A stretch of DNA of 64,000 bases. It comes from Acinetobacter sp. NIPH 2699 (GTDB taxonomy: Bacteria; Pseudomonadota; Gammaproteobacteria; Pseudomonadales; Moraxellaceae). The translations under genes and the position numbers were made by a program. Below are positions 41,246 through 49,263 of this stretch, in pieces. The DNA lies in NCBI RefSeq assembly GCF_022549355.1, contig NZ_JAKZGL010000007.1, forward strand, positions 1 to 64,000. Reading direction: 5' to 3'. The notes under the pieces were generated by a model. That model saw nothing but the letters and a program-made list of their open reading frames with translations. It did not search any database and had not been told where the DNA came from. Position 1 is the stretch's first letter. The number at the start of each line of letters is the position of its first letter.

Positions 41246-41941
41246 TCACTGATCAATAATGTCAGTGCCTTTTGGTGGCTCAAAATTAAAGACCGAAGCA
41301 GGAATGGCTTGATTAACTTTCACATTACTAAAACGGACGTACGTGGTTTGACCCAATGAGTCTTGCAATATCATCAAGTTCGGCGCTTTATTTGCACCAA
41401 AACTAATGGTTAAACTTTGGAAGGTACTGTCTTCTTGTTTAGGGAATAAGGTGTAGTACAACTTAGAGCGATCAGGCTGAGTCACTCGATACGACTGCAT
41501 GATCTGATTGGTATTACCCGACAATAACAAGGCAGGTGTATTGGCAACTTGATCATCTAAATTTTGACGAATTGCTTGCTGTAAATCGGGATCATGAATC
41601 CAAACAGTTTTTCCAGCCGTCACAATGGTTTGTTTAGATGGGCTGGTAATTTCCCAGAAGAATTTTCCAGGACGCTCAACCTTCATCACTCCTTTAAAGG
41701 TTTGATTCATGTGTTGAGCCGTCAATCCTTTTTTCTGTACGACTTTATTATTGGTCACTTTAGTGGTTTGTTCAAAATCTGCTGTGAACCGTTGTAGGCT
41801 TGATAACTGCTGAACCAAACTTGTGGTTGCTTGCTGAGCCGATGCAGCGACAGGTGCGGCATACAACTGAGTCGTTACAACAGGAGCAAGTGTGATCGCA
41901 CTAAGCGTTGCAGCATAAGCTATTTTTTTTACGAAATTCAT
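41246..41941 (-). CDS. lolA: Outer-membrane lipoprotein carrier protein LolA
   Basis: A 231-residue periplasmic chaperone that ferries lipoproteins from LolCDE to LolB. It has a signal peptide of about 29 residues ending YAAPVA, then a LolA beta-barrel with SLQRFTADFEQTTK, MKVERPGKFFWEITSPSKQTIVTAGKTVWIHDPDLQQ and the C-terminal SVFNFEPPKGTDII. It acts in the periplasm on cargo such as the lipoproteins AdeK and AdeI encoded here. Single gene. Confidence 0.93.
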   Translation of the reverse strand: MNFVKKIAYAATLSAITLAPVVTTQLYAAPVAASAQQATTSLVQQLSSLQRFTADFEQTTKVTNNKVVQKKGLTAQHMNQTFKGVMKVERPGKFFWEITSPSKQTIVTAGKTVWIHDPDLQQAIRQNLDDQVANTPALLLSGNTNQIMQSYRVTQPDRSKLYYTLFPKQEDSTFQSLTISFGANKAPNLMILQDSLGQTTYVRFSNVKVNQAIPASVFNFEPPKGTDIIDQ

Positions 41942-42226
41942 AAAGTGAACCTTCTATCAAATTTCTACTGTAATGACGACATCTTACTGTTTTCAATCAT
42001 GAAAAGAATGAAGAAAAGCATTGGTTTTGTGTAGTTCGTGTCGCAAAGTTCTGCATTATGTATGAAGTTGCAGCCTTTATGTAGAAATTGTAATAGGAAA
42101 ATTTTATAAAGTCGCGGTACAACTTTTCCCATTATTTACGCGATGAGAAATAACCGATAAAGAATGAGCTAGACGAAAGATGAGATTTTGTTAGTCTAAA
42201 GACGAATCACTCAAAAAGTATAAATC

Positions 42227-43105
42227 ATGAAAAGCCTCGCCTTTATCCATCGTAACGATACCCGCTTTGCTATTGGAGACTTCTACCCTGCACTTTCTGT
42301 ATTTTCACACCATGAGCTTGGCAATACCACATCACCTTTTTTATTACTCGATCATCTCGGTCCTGGTCGTTTAGCACCCAAAAGTCATAAAAAGGGTGTA
42401 AATGAACATCCCCATCGTGGTTTCGAAACAGTAACCTTTGTTTTTTCAGGTGAATTGCAGCACATAGACTCCATGGGTAATCACGGGATTATTCATCAAG
42501 GTGACGTACAATGGATGACAGCCGCATCAGGCATACAACATATTGAAGAATTTAGTCCCGAATTTCGTGAGAAAGGTGGCTATTTCGAAATGGTACAGTT
42601 ATGGGTCAACTTACCTGCAAAAGATAAAATGTCTGCGCCACATTATCAAAGCTTATTAAATAAAAATATTCCTAAAATCTTATTTGAACAGGATGCAGGT
42701 TATGTCCGTATCGTGGCTGGTCAATTTCAAAACACGCAAGGCATTGCCCAAACATTTACCCCCATGCATGTGTTGGATGTACACCTCAAAAAAGGCCATC
42801 GGATTATACTTCCTGCGAGTCATGGCGATACCACGCTCATTTATTTACGTAGAGGAAAAATTCAGTTCAGTGTAGATGAAGATATCTTAGAAGAACAAGC
42901 GATGGCGATGATGTCCAGCTTCGATACAGATGTTGAAGTGACTGCATTAGAAAATTGCGATTTTTTATTCTTATCCGCTCAACCTTTACATGAACCGCTG
43001 AATGGGCATGGCTTTTTTGTGATGAACAACTATGCCGAAATTTTACAGGCTTACGAGGACTTAAAGACGGGAAAATTTGGGAAATATTCAAACGAAAATA
43101 CATAA
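42227..43105 (+). CDS. Pirin-family protein
   Basis: A 292-residue bicupin protein. The N-terminal cupin shows the pirin metal site HPHRGFETVTFVFSGELQHIDSMGN and IQHIEEFS; the C-terminal domain is the pirin_C type. Bacterial pirins include quercetin-2,3-dioxygenase-like enzymes and regulators of central metabolism; activity cannot be told from sequence. It is flanked by its own promoter region and a shared terminator. Confidence 0.9.
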   Translation: MKSLAFIHRNDTRFAIGDFYPALSVFSHHELGNTTSPFLLLDHLGPGRLAPKSHKKGVNEHPHRGFETVTFVFSGELQHIDSMGNHGIIHQGDVQWMTAASGIQHIEEFSPEFREKGGYFEMVQLWVNLPAKDKMSAPHYQSLLNKNIPKILFEQDAGYVRIVAGQFQNTQGIAQTFTPMHVLDVHLKKGHRIILPASHGDTTLIYLRRGKIQFSVDEDILEEQAMAMMSSFDTDVEVTALENCDFLFLSAQPLHEPLNGHGFFVMNNYAEILQAYEDLKTGKFGKYSNENT

Positions 43106-43121
43106 GCTTAAAAATAGTCAT

Positions 43122-43147
43122 AAAAAAACCCGCAAAATGCGGGTCTT
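43122..43147. terminator. Terminator between pirin and rpmA
   Basis: The stem ACCCGC / GCGGGT with an AAAAT loop has a run of seven T on the minus strand, for rpmA. On the plus strand it is weaker (CTTT). Confidence 0.8.
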
Positions 43148-43163
43148 TCTGAACCATTAAAGC

Positions 43164-43418
43164 TTATGCTTCAACAGTTACATAGCGACGGCCAAATTGA
43201 CCTTTCACTTCAAATTTTACTACGCCGTCAGCAGTAGCAAATAAAGTATGGTCACGGCCCATACCAACATTTGCACCAGCGTGGAATTCAGTACCACGTT
43301 GACGAACGATGATGTTGCCAGCAGTTACAGTTTGACCACCGTAAATTTTAACACCCAACATCTTAGGATTCGAATCACGACCGTTTTTGGTCGATCCACC
43401 GGCTTTTTTAGTTGCCAT
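43164..43418 (-). CDS. rpmA: 50S ribosomal protein L27
   Basis: An 84-residue ribosomal protein starting [24 protein letters not shown], with the conserved glycine-rich tail that reaches the peptidyl-transferase centre. It is 18 bases after rplU in the usual rplU-rpmA operon. Confidence 0.98.
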   Translation of the reverse strand: MATKKAGGSTKNGRDSNPKMLGVKIYGGQTVTAGNIIVRQRGTEFHAGANVGMGRDHTLFATADGVVKFEVKGQFGRRYVTVEA

Positions 43419-43436
43419 GTCTATTTACTCCTCGTG

Positions 43437-43748
43437 TTAGCCTGCGATACCAGTAATTTTCAACTCGGTAAACCATTGACGGTGACCTTGTTGTTTACGG
43501 TAGTGTTTACGACGACGCATTTTGATGATGCGGATTTTGTCGTGACGACCATGGCCAACTACTTCTGCAGTTACTTTCGCGCCAGCTACAACTGGAGCAC
43601 CGATTTGAATGTTGTCACCGTTTACAAGCATTAATACGTCATCAAACGTAATAGTTGCACCAGTTTCAGCTTTCAATAATTCAACTTTAAGGGTTTCACC
43701 CTCAATAACACGGTGCTGTTTACCACCGCTTTGGATTACTGCGTACAT
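43437..43748 (-). CDS. rplU: 50S ribosomal protein L21
   Basis: A 103-residue ribosomal protein with the signature [14 protein letters not shown] and the C-terminal [16 protein letters not shown] motif that contacts 23S rRNA. It is the first gene of rplU-rpmA, with a near-consensus promoter upstream. Confidence 0.98.
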   Translation of the reverse strand: MYAVIQSGGKQHRVIEGETLKVELLKAETGATITFDDVLMLVNGDNIQIGAPVVAGAKVTAEVVGHGRHDKIRIIKMRRRKHYRKQQGHRQWFTELKITGIAG

Positions 43749-43820
43749 ACGTACTCCAACATGCCCGTGTCGCCGTGCCGATAAAGGGATATATCGATCT
43801 TAAAACGTACGCCACTGGGG

Positions 43821-43849
43821 ATTATACAAGGGCACAAATTTTAAGTGAA
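43821..43849 (-). promoter_or_regulatory. Promoter of rplU-rpmA
   Basis: On the minus strand, a perfect TATAAT (43821-43826) lies 17 bases after TTCACT (43844-43849). The predicted leader is about 65-70 bases. Confidence 0.65.
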
Positions 43850-44199
43850 ATTTGATCAAACAACAAGTGATTTCGTATAAATGCACACATATACTCGTAT
43901 TATTTAATTTTTATAATGAAATCAGATAGATTGATGACACATTGTTTTGATTGATTCTTTCTGTGATTTGCAATACATTTTCAAAAAGTAAATATGACCC
44001 AAATAAACGCTGTTTATAGAAGGTCACAAGGCATGTGATCGCATGATTGTGTGAGAAGCATCCTTTTATGCCTAAATTAAGATCAGAAAATACATCGTCA
44101 TGTTTTAAATGACACATTACGCAGTGGGTATCACTGTTTAGCAACAGATTACTTGGTACACTTATACCATTCACCCATCTATACGAGGTTCTTCTTCAT
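43850..44199. other. Spacer between rplU and ispB
   Basis: Non-coding AT-rich DNA between the two divergent promoters. A TACACTTATACC stretch near 44157-44168 may be part of the ispB promoter. A minus-strand frame at 43911-44174 is present but unconvincing. Confidence 0.45.
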
Positions 44200-45177
44200 A
44201 TGGTCGTCGATTTCAAGCAAGACATTCTCTCCCCTGTTGCGACAGATTTTGCTGCGATGGATCACCTCATCAATGAAGGAATCAGTTCTAAAGTTGGCTT
44301 GGTTATGTCTGTCAGTAAACATGTGGTTGAAGCTGGTGGTAAACGTATGCGCCCAATCATGTGCTTACTCGCTGCTCGTGCCTGTGGTTTAGCCAATATG
44401 CAACAAGCACAACACTTAGCGGCTGTGATTGAAATGCTACACACCGCAACCTTAGTTCATGATGATGTGGTCGATGAATCTAACTTACGTCGTGGTCGAC
44501 CAACAGCAAATGCAACATGGAACAATCAAACCGCCGTTTTAGTTGGTGATTTCTTGATTTCACGTGCTTTCGACCTTTTGGTTGATTTAAACAACATGAC
44601 CTTATTAAAAGATTTTTCGACAGGCACCTGCGAAATTGCTGAAGGTGAAGTGTTACAGCTTCAATCACAACATCAACCCGACACCACTGAAGAAACCTAT
44701 TTAAGAATTATTCACGGAAAAACGTCTCGTTTGTTTGAACTTGCGACTGAAGGTGCCGCAATTTTGGCAGGTACAGACGAGTATCGCGAACCTTTACGCC
44801 GATTTGCAGGGCATTTTGGCAATGCATTCCAAATTATTGATGATATTTTAGACTACACCTCTGATGCAGAAACATTAGGTAAAAATATTGGTGATGATTT
44901 AATGGAAGGTAAGCCCACTTTACCGTTAATTTCTGCATTGGTTCATTCTACAGGTGAAGATCATGCGATTATTCGTCGCAGTATCGCCACAGGTGGTGTT
45001 GAACATTTGGATAAAGTCATTGAAATTGTGCACAACTCGGGTAGTTTAGACTATTGTCAAAAACGTGCCCAACAAGAAACGGATGCCGCTTTAGAGGCTT
45101 TAAAAGCTCTACCAGATAATGAATATCGCCAAGCATTGATTAATTTGACTTTAATGGCATTACATCGACTACAATAA
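44200..45177 (+). CDS. ispB: Octaprenyl (polyprenyl) diphosphate synthase
   Basis: A 325-residue trans-prenyltransferase making the side chain of ubiquinone. The two aspartate motifs are HDDVVDESNLRRGRPTAN and IIDDILDYTSD, plus GKRMRPIMCLLAA. Product chain length (C40 or C45) cannot be fixed from sequence alone. The position divergent from rplU-rpmA is the standard gammaproteobacterial one. The next gene starts 14 bases downstream. Confidence 0.93.
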   Translation: MVVDFKQDILSPVATDFAAMDHLINEGISSKVGLVMSVSKHVVEAGGKRMRPIMCLLAARACGLANMQQAQHLAAVIEMLHTATLVHDDVVDESNLRRGRPTANATWNNQTAVLVGDFLISRAFDLLVDLNNMTLLKDFSTGTCEIAEGEVLQLQSQHQPDTTEETYLRIIHGKTSRLFELATEGAAILAGTDEYREPLRRFAGHFGNAFQIIDDILDYTSDAETLGKNIGDDLMEGKPTLPLISALVHSTGEDHAIIRRSIATGGVEHLDKVIEIVHNSGSLDYCQKRAQQETDAALEALKALPDNEYRQALINLTLMALHRLQ

Positions 45178-45191
45178 CTTTCTGAGTGTCC

Positions 45192-47234
45192 ATGCATTTA
45201 AATTTATCTGATTTATTTTTAAAAATGCAGGAACAGCTTGATCAACCACAAGCTGTTCTTGACGAAAACCTGATTATTGAATTGGTCAATCGTTTACGTC
45301 CTAAAAATCCCAATGATGCTGAAGAGGTTAAACAGCGCCTTCAGGCCCTCGTCAAAATATTATTATTGACGCCAACCTCCTCCACTTTATTACAAGACTT
45401 CATCGTCAAACTGATGAGTCAGTACAAGCAGATTAGCTTATATGCTGACAGCGGGATTTTATCTTTAGATGGTTTTTGGAATCAGTTAAGTCAACGTCTA
45501 GGTGCACACTTCCTCCCCTTAGTGGAAGAAGGCAATCAACTCAAAACACTCATTGGCAAAGTTTTTCATCAAGAAAATGATCATGAGTGGTTGGATCTCA
45601 TTGAAAACCAAGACTGGATTATTCTATTTAATGTCATTGGTGAAAGCCAAAGTAATACGCTCGAAAAACAAATTTCTAAAAATGAGCTGATTAAAGCAAT
45701 TACGGTTTTATCCTATCGAATTAGTGGTATTGGCTTATATCCTGAATTTATTAATGCTCAACCCGATATTACCGAATACGAATCTCCATTTTTAGCTCAA
45801 AACCGAGATATTGTTGATTTTATTGAAAAATATAAAAAGCAAATCGACAACCAAGATGCCGTCGCAGTACTTCCACCACCAGATGCTTCACAAGCCTTTG
45901 TCATGCTTGATCAATGTCGTGATGTAGTACTCAAGATTCGCCGTGCGACTAGGCGGATTGGTGTCAGCATTAGTTTGACTTATTTGCTTTCGTTATTAGA
46001 ACAAGCCATCGACCGCATCGAGCTGTTACTGAGTTTATTGGCAAGTAAAGATGAAGTCCGATATAAATCAATGGGCGAACTCCTTATCGATTTAACCAAA
46101 GCCCATTATGATGAAAAAAGTGTGCGTCACTTACTTTCCTCTACCAGTGAACTTATTGCTCTACAAGTGACTGAAAATGCAAGTAAGACAGGCGAGCATT
46201 ATGTAAGTACAGACAAAGCTGGTTTCTTTGGCATGTACAAAGCTGCGGCAGGTGCAGGTGCGATCATCGCAACAATGGCATCGTTGAAAATCTTAACAGC
46301 TCGATTGGTACTCGCTCCTTTTGCGCATGCATTTTTATATAGCATGAATTATTCTTTGGGTTTTATGCTGATCCATGTGTTGCATTTTACCGTTGCGACC
46401 AAACAGCCTGCGATGACCGCAGCAGCACTGGCCTCGACGGTTCAACAACAAAAAGGCAGTAAAACGGCACAAATTGCTGAATTGGCAGCGCTGATTATTA
46501 ATATTATTCGTACTCAGTTTATTGCGATACTCGGCAATATCTCGATTGCAATCCCAGTCGCGGCGTTAATCACCTTTTCATGGCAATTTTATTTGGATGA
46601 ACCCTTACTCAATCATGCCAAATCAGCCGCCTTATTGCATAGCTTAAATCCCTTTACTTCGCTTGCGGTTCCTCATGCAGCGATCGCTGGCGTGTGTTTA
46701 TTCTTTTCAGGTTTAATTGCAGGTTATTTTGATAACTTAGCCGTTTACCGTAATGTCGGTGCTCGATTAAAACAACATCGCCGTTTCAAACGCTGGATGG
46801 GACAACAACGCCTCGATAAATTTGCCAATTACATTGAAACCAACTTAGGGGCTTTGGCTGGTAATTTCCTGTTTGGGATTATGTTGGGCAGCATGGGAAC
46901 TATTGGCTTTATTTTAGGTCTGCCTTTAGATATTCGTCATATTGCTTTTGCTTCAGCCAATTTCATTCAAGGCTTAATGACCATTGGGTCACCTGATATT
47001 GGCTTAATCGTTGTGTCATTCTTAGGCGTTCTGCTCATTGGTTTAACCAACTTATTCGTGAGCTTTACCTTGACCATTATCGTAGCTTTGCGTGCTCGTC
47101 GTGTTCGTTTTGCGCAATGGAAACCTTTAGCAAACTTAGTCATAACCCACTTCCTGACCCGAACAAGTGATTTTTTCTGGCCACCCAAACAACCCGTCTC
47201 AGTGGAAGAAAGCATTACCGCAGATAAAAAGTGA
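45192..47234 (+). CDS. Large membrane protein of the 'site-specific recombinase' family
   Basis: A 680-residue protein. The first 330 residues are soluble and helical. The second half has at least seven membrane segments separated by conserved stretches (FFGMYKAAAGAGAIIA; PFTSLAVPHAAIAGVCLFFSGLIAGYFDN). This matches the family labelled SpecificRecomb in Pfam (PF10136). No tyrosine- or serine-recombinase catalytic motif is visible and the membrane topology argues against recombinase activity, so the family name is probably misleading. The start is ATG 45192, with a GTG two codons earlier. It is probably in one operon with ispB. Confidence 0.78.
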   Translation: MHLNLSDLFLKMQEQLDQPQAVLDENLIIELVNRLRPKNPNDAEEVKQRLQALVKILLLTPTSSTLLQDFIVKLMSQYKQISLYADSGILSLDGFWNQLSQRLGAHFLPLVEEGNQLKTLIGKVFHQENDHEWLDLIENQDWIILFNVIGESQSNTLEKQISKNELIKAITVLSYRISGIGLYPEFINAQPDITEYESPFLAQNRDIVDFIEKYKKQIDNQDAVAVLPPPDASQAFVMLDQCRDVVLKIRRATRRIGVSISLTYLLSLLEQAIDRIELLLSLLASKDEVRYKSMGELLIDLTKAHYDEKSVRHLLSSTSELIALQVTENASKTGEHYVSTDKAGFFGMYKAAAGAGAIIATMASLKILTARLVLAPFAHAFLYSMNYSLGFMLIHVLHFTVATKQPAMTAAALASTVQQQKGSKTAQIAELAALIINIIRTQFIAILGNISIAIPVAALITFSWQFYLDEPLLNHAKSAALLHSLNPFTSLAVPHAAIAGVCLFFSGLIAGYFDNLAVYRNVGARLKQHRRFKRWMGQQRLDKFANYIETNLGALAGNFLFGIMLGSMGTIGFILGLPLDIRHIAFASANFIQGLMTIGSPDIGLIVVSFLGVLLIGLTNLFVSFTLTIIVALRARRVRFAQWKPLANLVITHFLTRTSDFFWPPKQPVSVEESITADKK

Positions 47235-47313
47235 GACACTCATCAAATTTTGTTATGTTTTTTTACTAAACCTTAAAAAGACATTGAAATAAATTATCAT
47301 AAAATTTCAAGAC

Positions 47314-47344
47314 TTGACCTAAAGTGTACTCAAGAGTACACTTT
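47314..47344 (+). promoter_or_regulatory. Promoter and 24-base palindromic operator of PAP2-adeIJK
   Basis: TTGACC (47314-47319), 17 bases, then TACACT (47337-47342). The inverted repeat AAAGTGTACTC-AA-GAGTACACTTT (47321-47344), with perfect 11-base arms, covers nearly the whole spacer and the -10. A repressor bound there would block polymerase. In A. baumannii adeIJK is repressed by the TetR-type AdeN, encoded elsewhere, so this is a candidate AdeN site. Confidence 0.7.
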
Positions 47345-47392
47345 CAAACTCTCTATAGCCCTGAAAATGGTTATACAAATAACGAGGTCCGC

Positions 47393-48013
47393 ATGCCGTA
47401 CCTACTACTTTGTATTGGTTGGTTTTTTTTAGTTTGTAGTGGAATTGGATTATTTTATCCGTCCCTATCAACTTTAGATTCATTAAGTGTTCAAGCATTA
47501 TTTGAGCATCGTTCAGCTACATTGAACCATGTCGTTATTGTGCTTTCGCTGCTTGGTGGAATGCCATTTTCATTATTTTTAACTACATTTTTGTGTATAT
47601 ATCAAACTTGGATTAAAAACTATAAAAGTTTAATTTTTATCACATTGAGTGTAATTGGAAGTATTACGATTGGTTGGCTTCTGAAATGGAGCGTTGATCG
47701 ACCAAGACCTTTAGAGATTTACCACTTGGTCCAAAGTTATGGCGCATCATTCCCAAGTGCTCATAGTCTTTATGCTGCGACCCTTGCGAGTTTAGTCATG
47801 TTGCTGCCGCAACAGCATAGATACCGTACTCCTGTCATTTTAGTATCTGCTTTGTGGTTTATTATTATGGGAATATCGCGAATTTATGCAGGGGTTCACT
47901 ACCCGACCGATGTACTTGCTGGTTGGGGAATTGGGTTAATTTGGACTTCGTTGCTTTGGTTATGGCTGTATCAAAGCAATTTCAACAATAATTTTTTTAG
48001 ATCAAAAATCTAA
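47393..48013 (+). CDS. PAP2-family phosphatase
   Basis: A 206-residue membrane protein with the three-part lipid phosphatase signature: KWSVDRPRP, PSAHSLYAA and SRIYAGVHYPTDVLAG, with five to six membrane helices. Relatives dephosphorylate phosphatidic acid or undecaprenyl diphosphate. The start is ATG 47393 with GAGG five bases upstream; the longer frame from 47324 begins inside the promoter palindrome and is rejected. It ends 14 bases before adeI, so it is very likely the first gene of the efflux operon. Confidence 0.88.
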   Translation: MPYLLLCIGWFFLVCSGIGLFYPSLSTLDSLSVQALFEHRSATLNHVVIVLSLLGGMPFSLFLTTFLCIYQTWIKNYKSLIFITLSVIGSITIGWLLKWSVDRPRPLEIYHLVQSYGASFPSAHSLYAATLASLVMLLPQQHRYRTPVILVSALWFIIMGISRIYAGVHYPTDVLAGWGIGLIWTSLLWLWLYQSNFNNNFFRSKI

Positions 48014-48027
48014 ATTGAGGTGGAACA

Positions 48028-49251
48028 ATGATGTCGGCTAAGCTTTGGGCACCTGCCCTCACTGCTTGCGCATTAGCAACAAGCATTGCACTTGTTGGTT
48101 GTAGCAAAGATCCAGAAGATGCACAGCAAGCTGCTGCTGCACAAAAAATGCCACCTACTGAAGTCGGTGTTATTGTTGCACAACCACAAAATATTGAACA
48201 AAACGTTGAACTTTCAGGTCGAACCTCTGCATATCAAATTTCAGAAGTTCGTCCACAAACCAGCGGCGTTATTTTAAAACGTCTGTTTACTGAAGGCAGT
48301 TATGTCTCTGAAGGTCAAGCACTATATGAGCTTGATTCTCGTGCTAACCGTGCGTCATTAGACACGGCCAAAGCTTCGCTCTTGCAACAACAAGCAAATT
48401 TAGCGTCTCTTCGGACCAAACTAAACCGTTACCAACAGCTTGTTTCTAGTAATGCTGTATCGAAGCAAGAGTATGACGACTTACTTGGCCAAGTGAATGT
48501 GGCTGAAGCTCAAGTTACTGCGGCTCAAGCCCAAGTAAAAAATGCAGAAGTCGATTTTGGTTATTCAACAATTCGCTCTCCTATTTCAGGTCAATCAAGT
48601 CGTTCATCTGTAACAGCAGGCGCGTTGGTTACCGCGAACCAAGCTGCACCATTGGTGACGATTCAACAACTGAATCCAATTTATGTTGATATTAATCAGT
48701 CTAGCGCCGAGTTATTGCGTTTACGCCAACAACTCAGCAAAGGCAGTTTAAGCAACAGTAACAATACGAAAGTGAAGTTAAAACTTGAAGATGGTTCAAC
48801 CTATCCAATCGAAGGTCAATTAACATTCTCTGATGCATCTGTTAACCAAGATACTGGAACGGTCACCTTGCGTGCGGTGTTCTCAAACCCGAACCATTTA
48901 TTACTGCCGGGCATGTATACAACAGCGCAAATCGTTCAAGGTGTGGTTCCGAATGCTTATCTGATTCCACAAGCTGCCGTGACACGTTTACCAACAGGTC
49001 AAGCGACTGTCATGCTGGTCAATGCCAAAGGTACGGTTGAAACCCGTCCAGTCGACACCTCAAATGTACAAGGTCAAAACTGGGTCATTACCAATGGGCT
49101 TAAAGCTGGAGACAAAGTGATTGTTGATGGTGTTGCTAAAGTGAAAGATGGTCAGGAAGTTTCAGCAAAACCTTATCAAGCTCAACCAGCAAATCCACAA
49201 AATGCAACGGAACCAGCTCAAGCAGAACAAAAAGCAACTGTGAAAGCATAA
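48028..49251 (+). CDS. adeI: RND efflux periplasmic adaptor AdeI
   Basis: A 407-residue membrane-fusion protein. The lipoprotein signal ends LVGC (lipidated Cys25). It is followed by the lipoyl/hairpin region with a long coiled coil (about 105-170), a beta-barrel and a membrane-proximal domain. It resembles A. baumannii AdeI along almost its full length (for example VELSGRTSAYQISEVRPQTSG), with a shorter Gln/Ala-rich tail. It links AdeJ to AdeK in the tripartite multidrug pump. GAGG lies before the ATG pair. Confidence 0.95.
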   Translation: MMSAKLWAPALTACALATSIALVGCSKDPEDAQQAAAAQKMPPTEVGVIVAQPQNIEQNVELSGRTSAYQISEVRPQTSGVILKRLFTEGSYVSEGQALYELDSRANRASLDTAKASLLQQQANLASLRTKLNRYQQLVSSNAVSKQEYDDLLGQVNVAEAQVTAAQAQVKNAEVDFGYSTIRSPISGQSSRSSVTAGALVTANQAAPLVTIQQLNPIYVDINQSSAELLRLRQQLSKGSLSNSNNTKVKLKLEDGSTYPIEGQLTFSDASVNQDTGTVTLRAVFSNPNHLLLPGMYTTAQIVQGVVPNAYLIPQAAVTRLPTGQATVMLVNAKGTVETRPVDTSNVQGQNWVITNGLKAGDKVIVDGVAKVKDGQEVSAKPYQAQPANPQNATEPAQAEQKATVKA

Positions 49252-49263
49252 GGGGCAGATTGA

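Noticed and set aside
43911..44174. 87-codon minus-strand frame between rplU and ispB
   Set aside because: No ribosome site and no recognisable features. It overlaps the expected ispB promoter.
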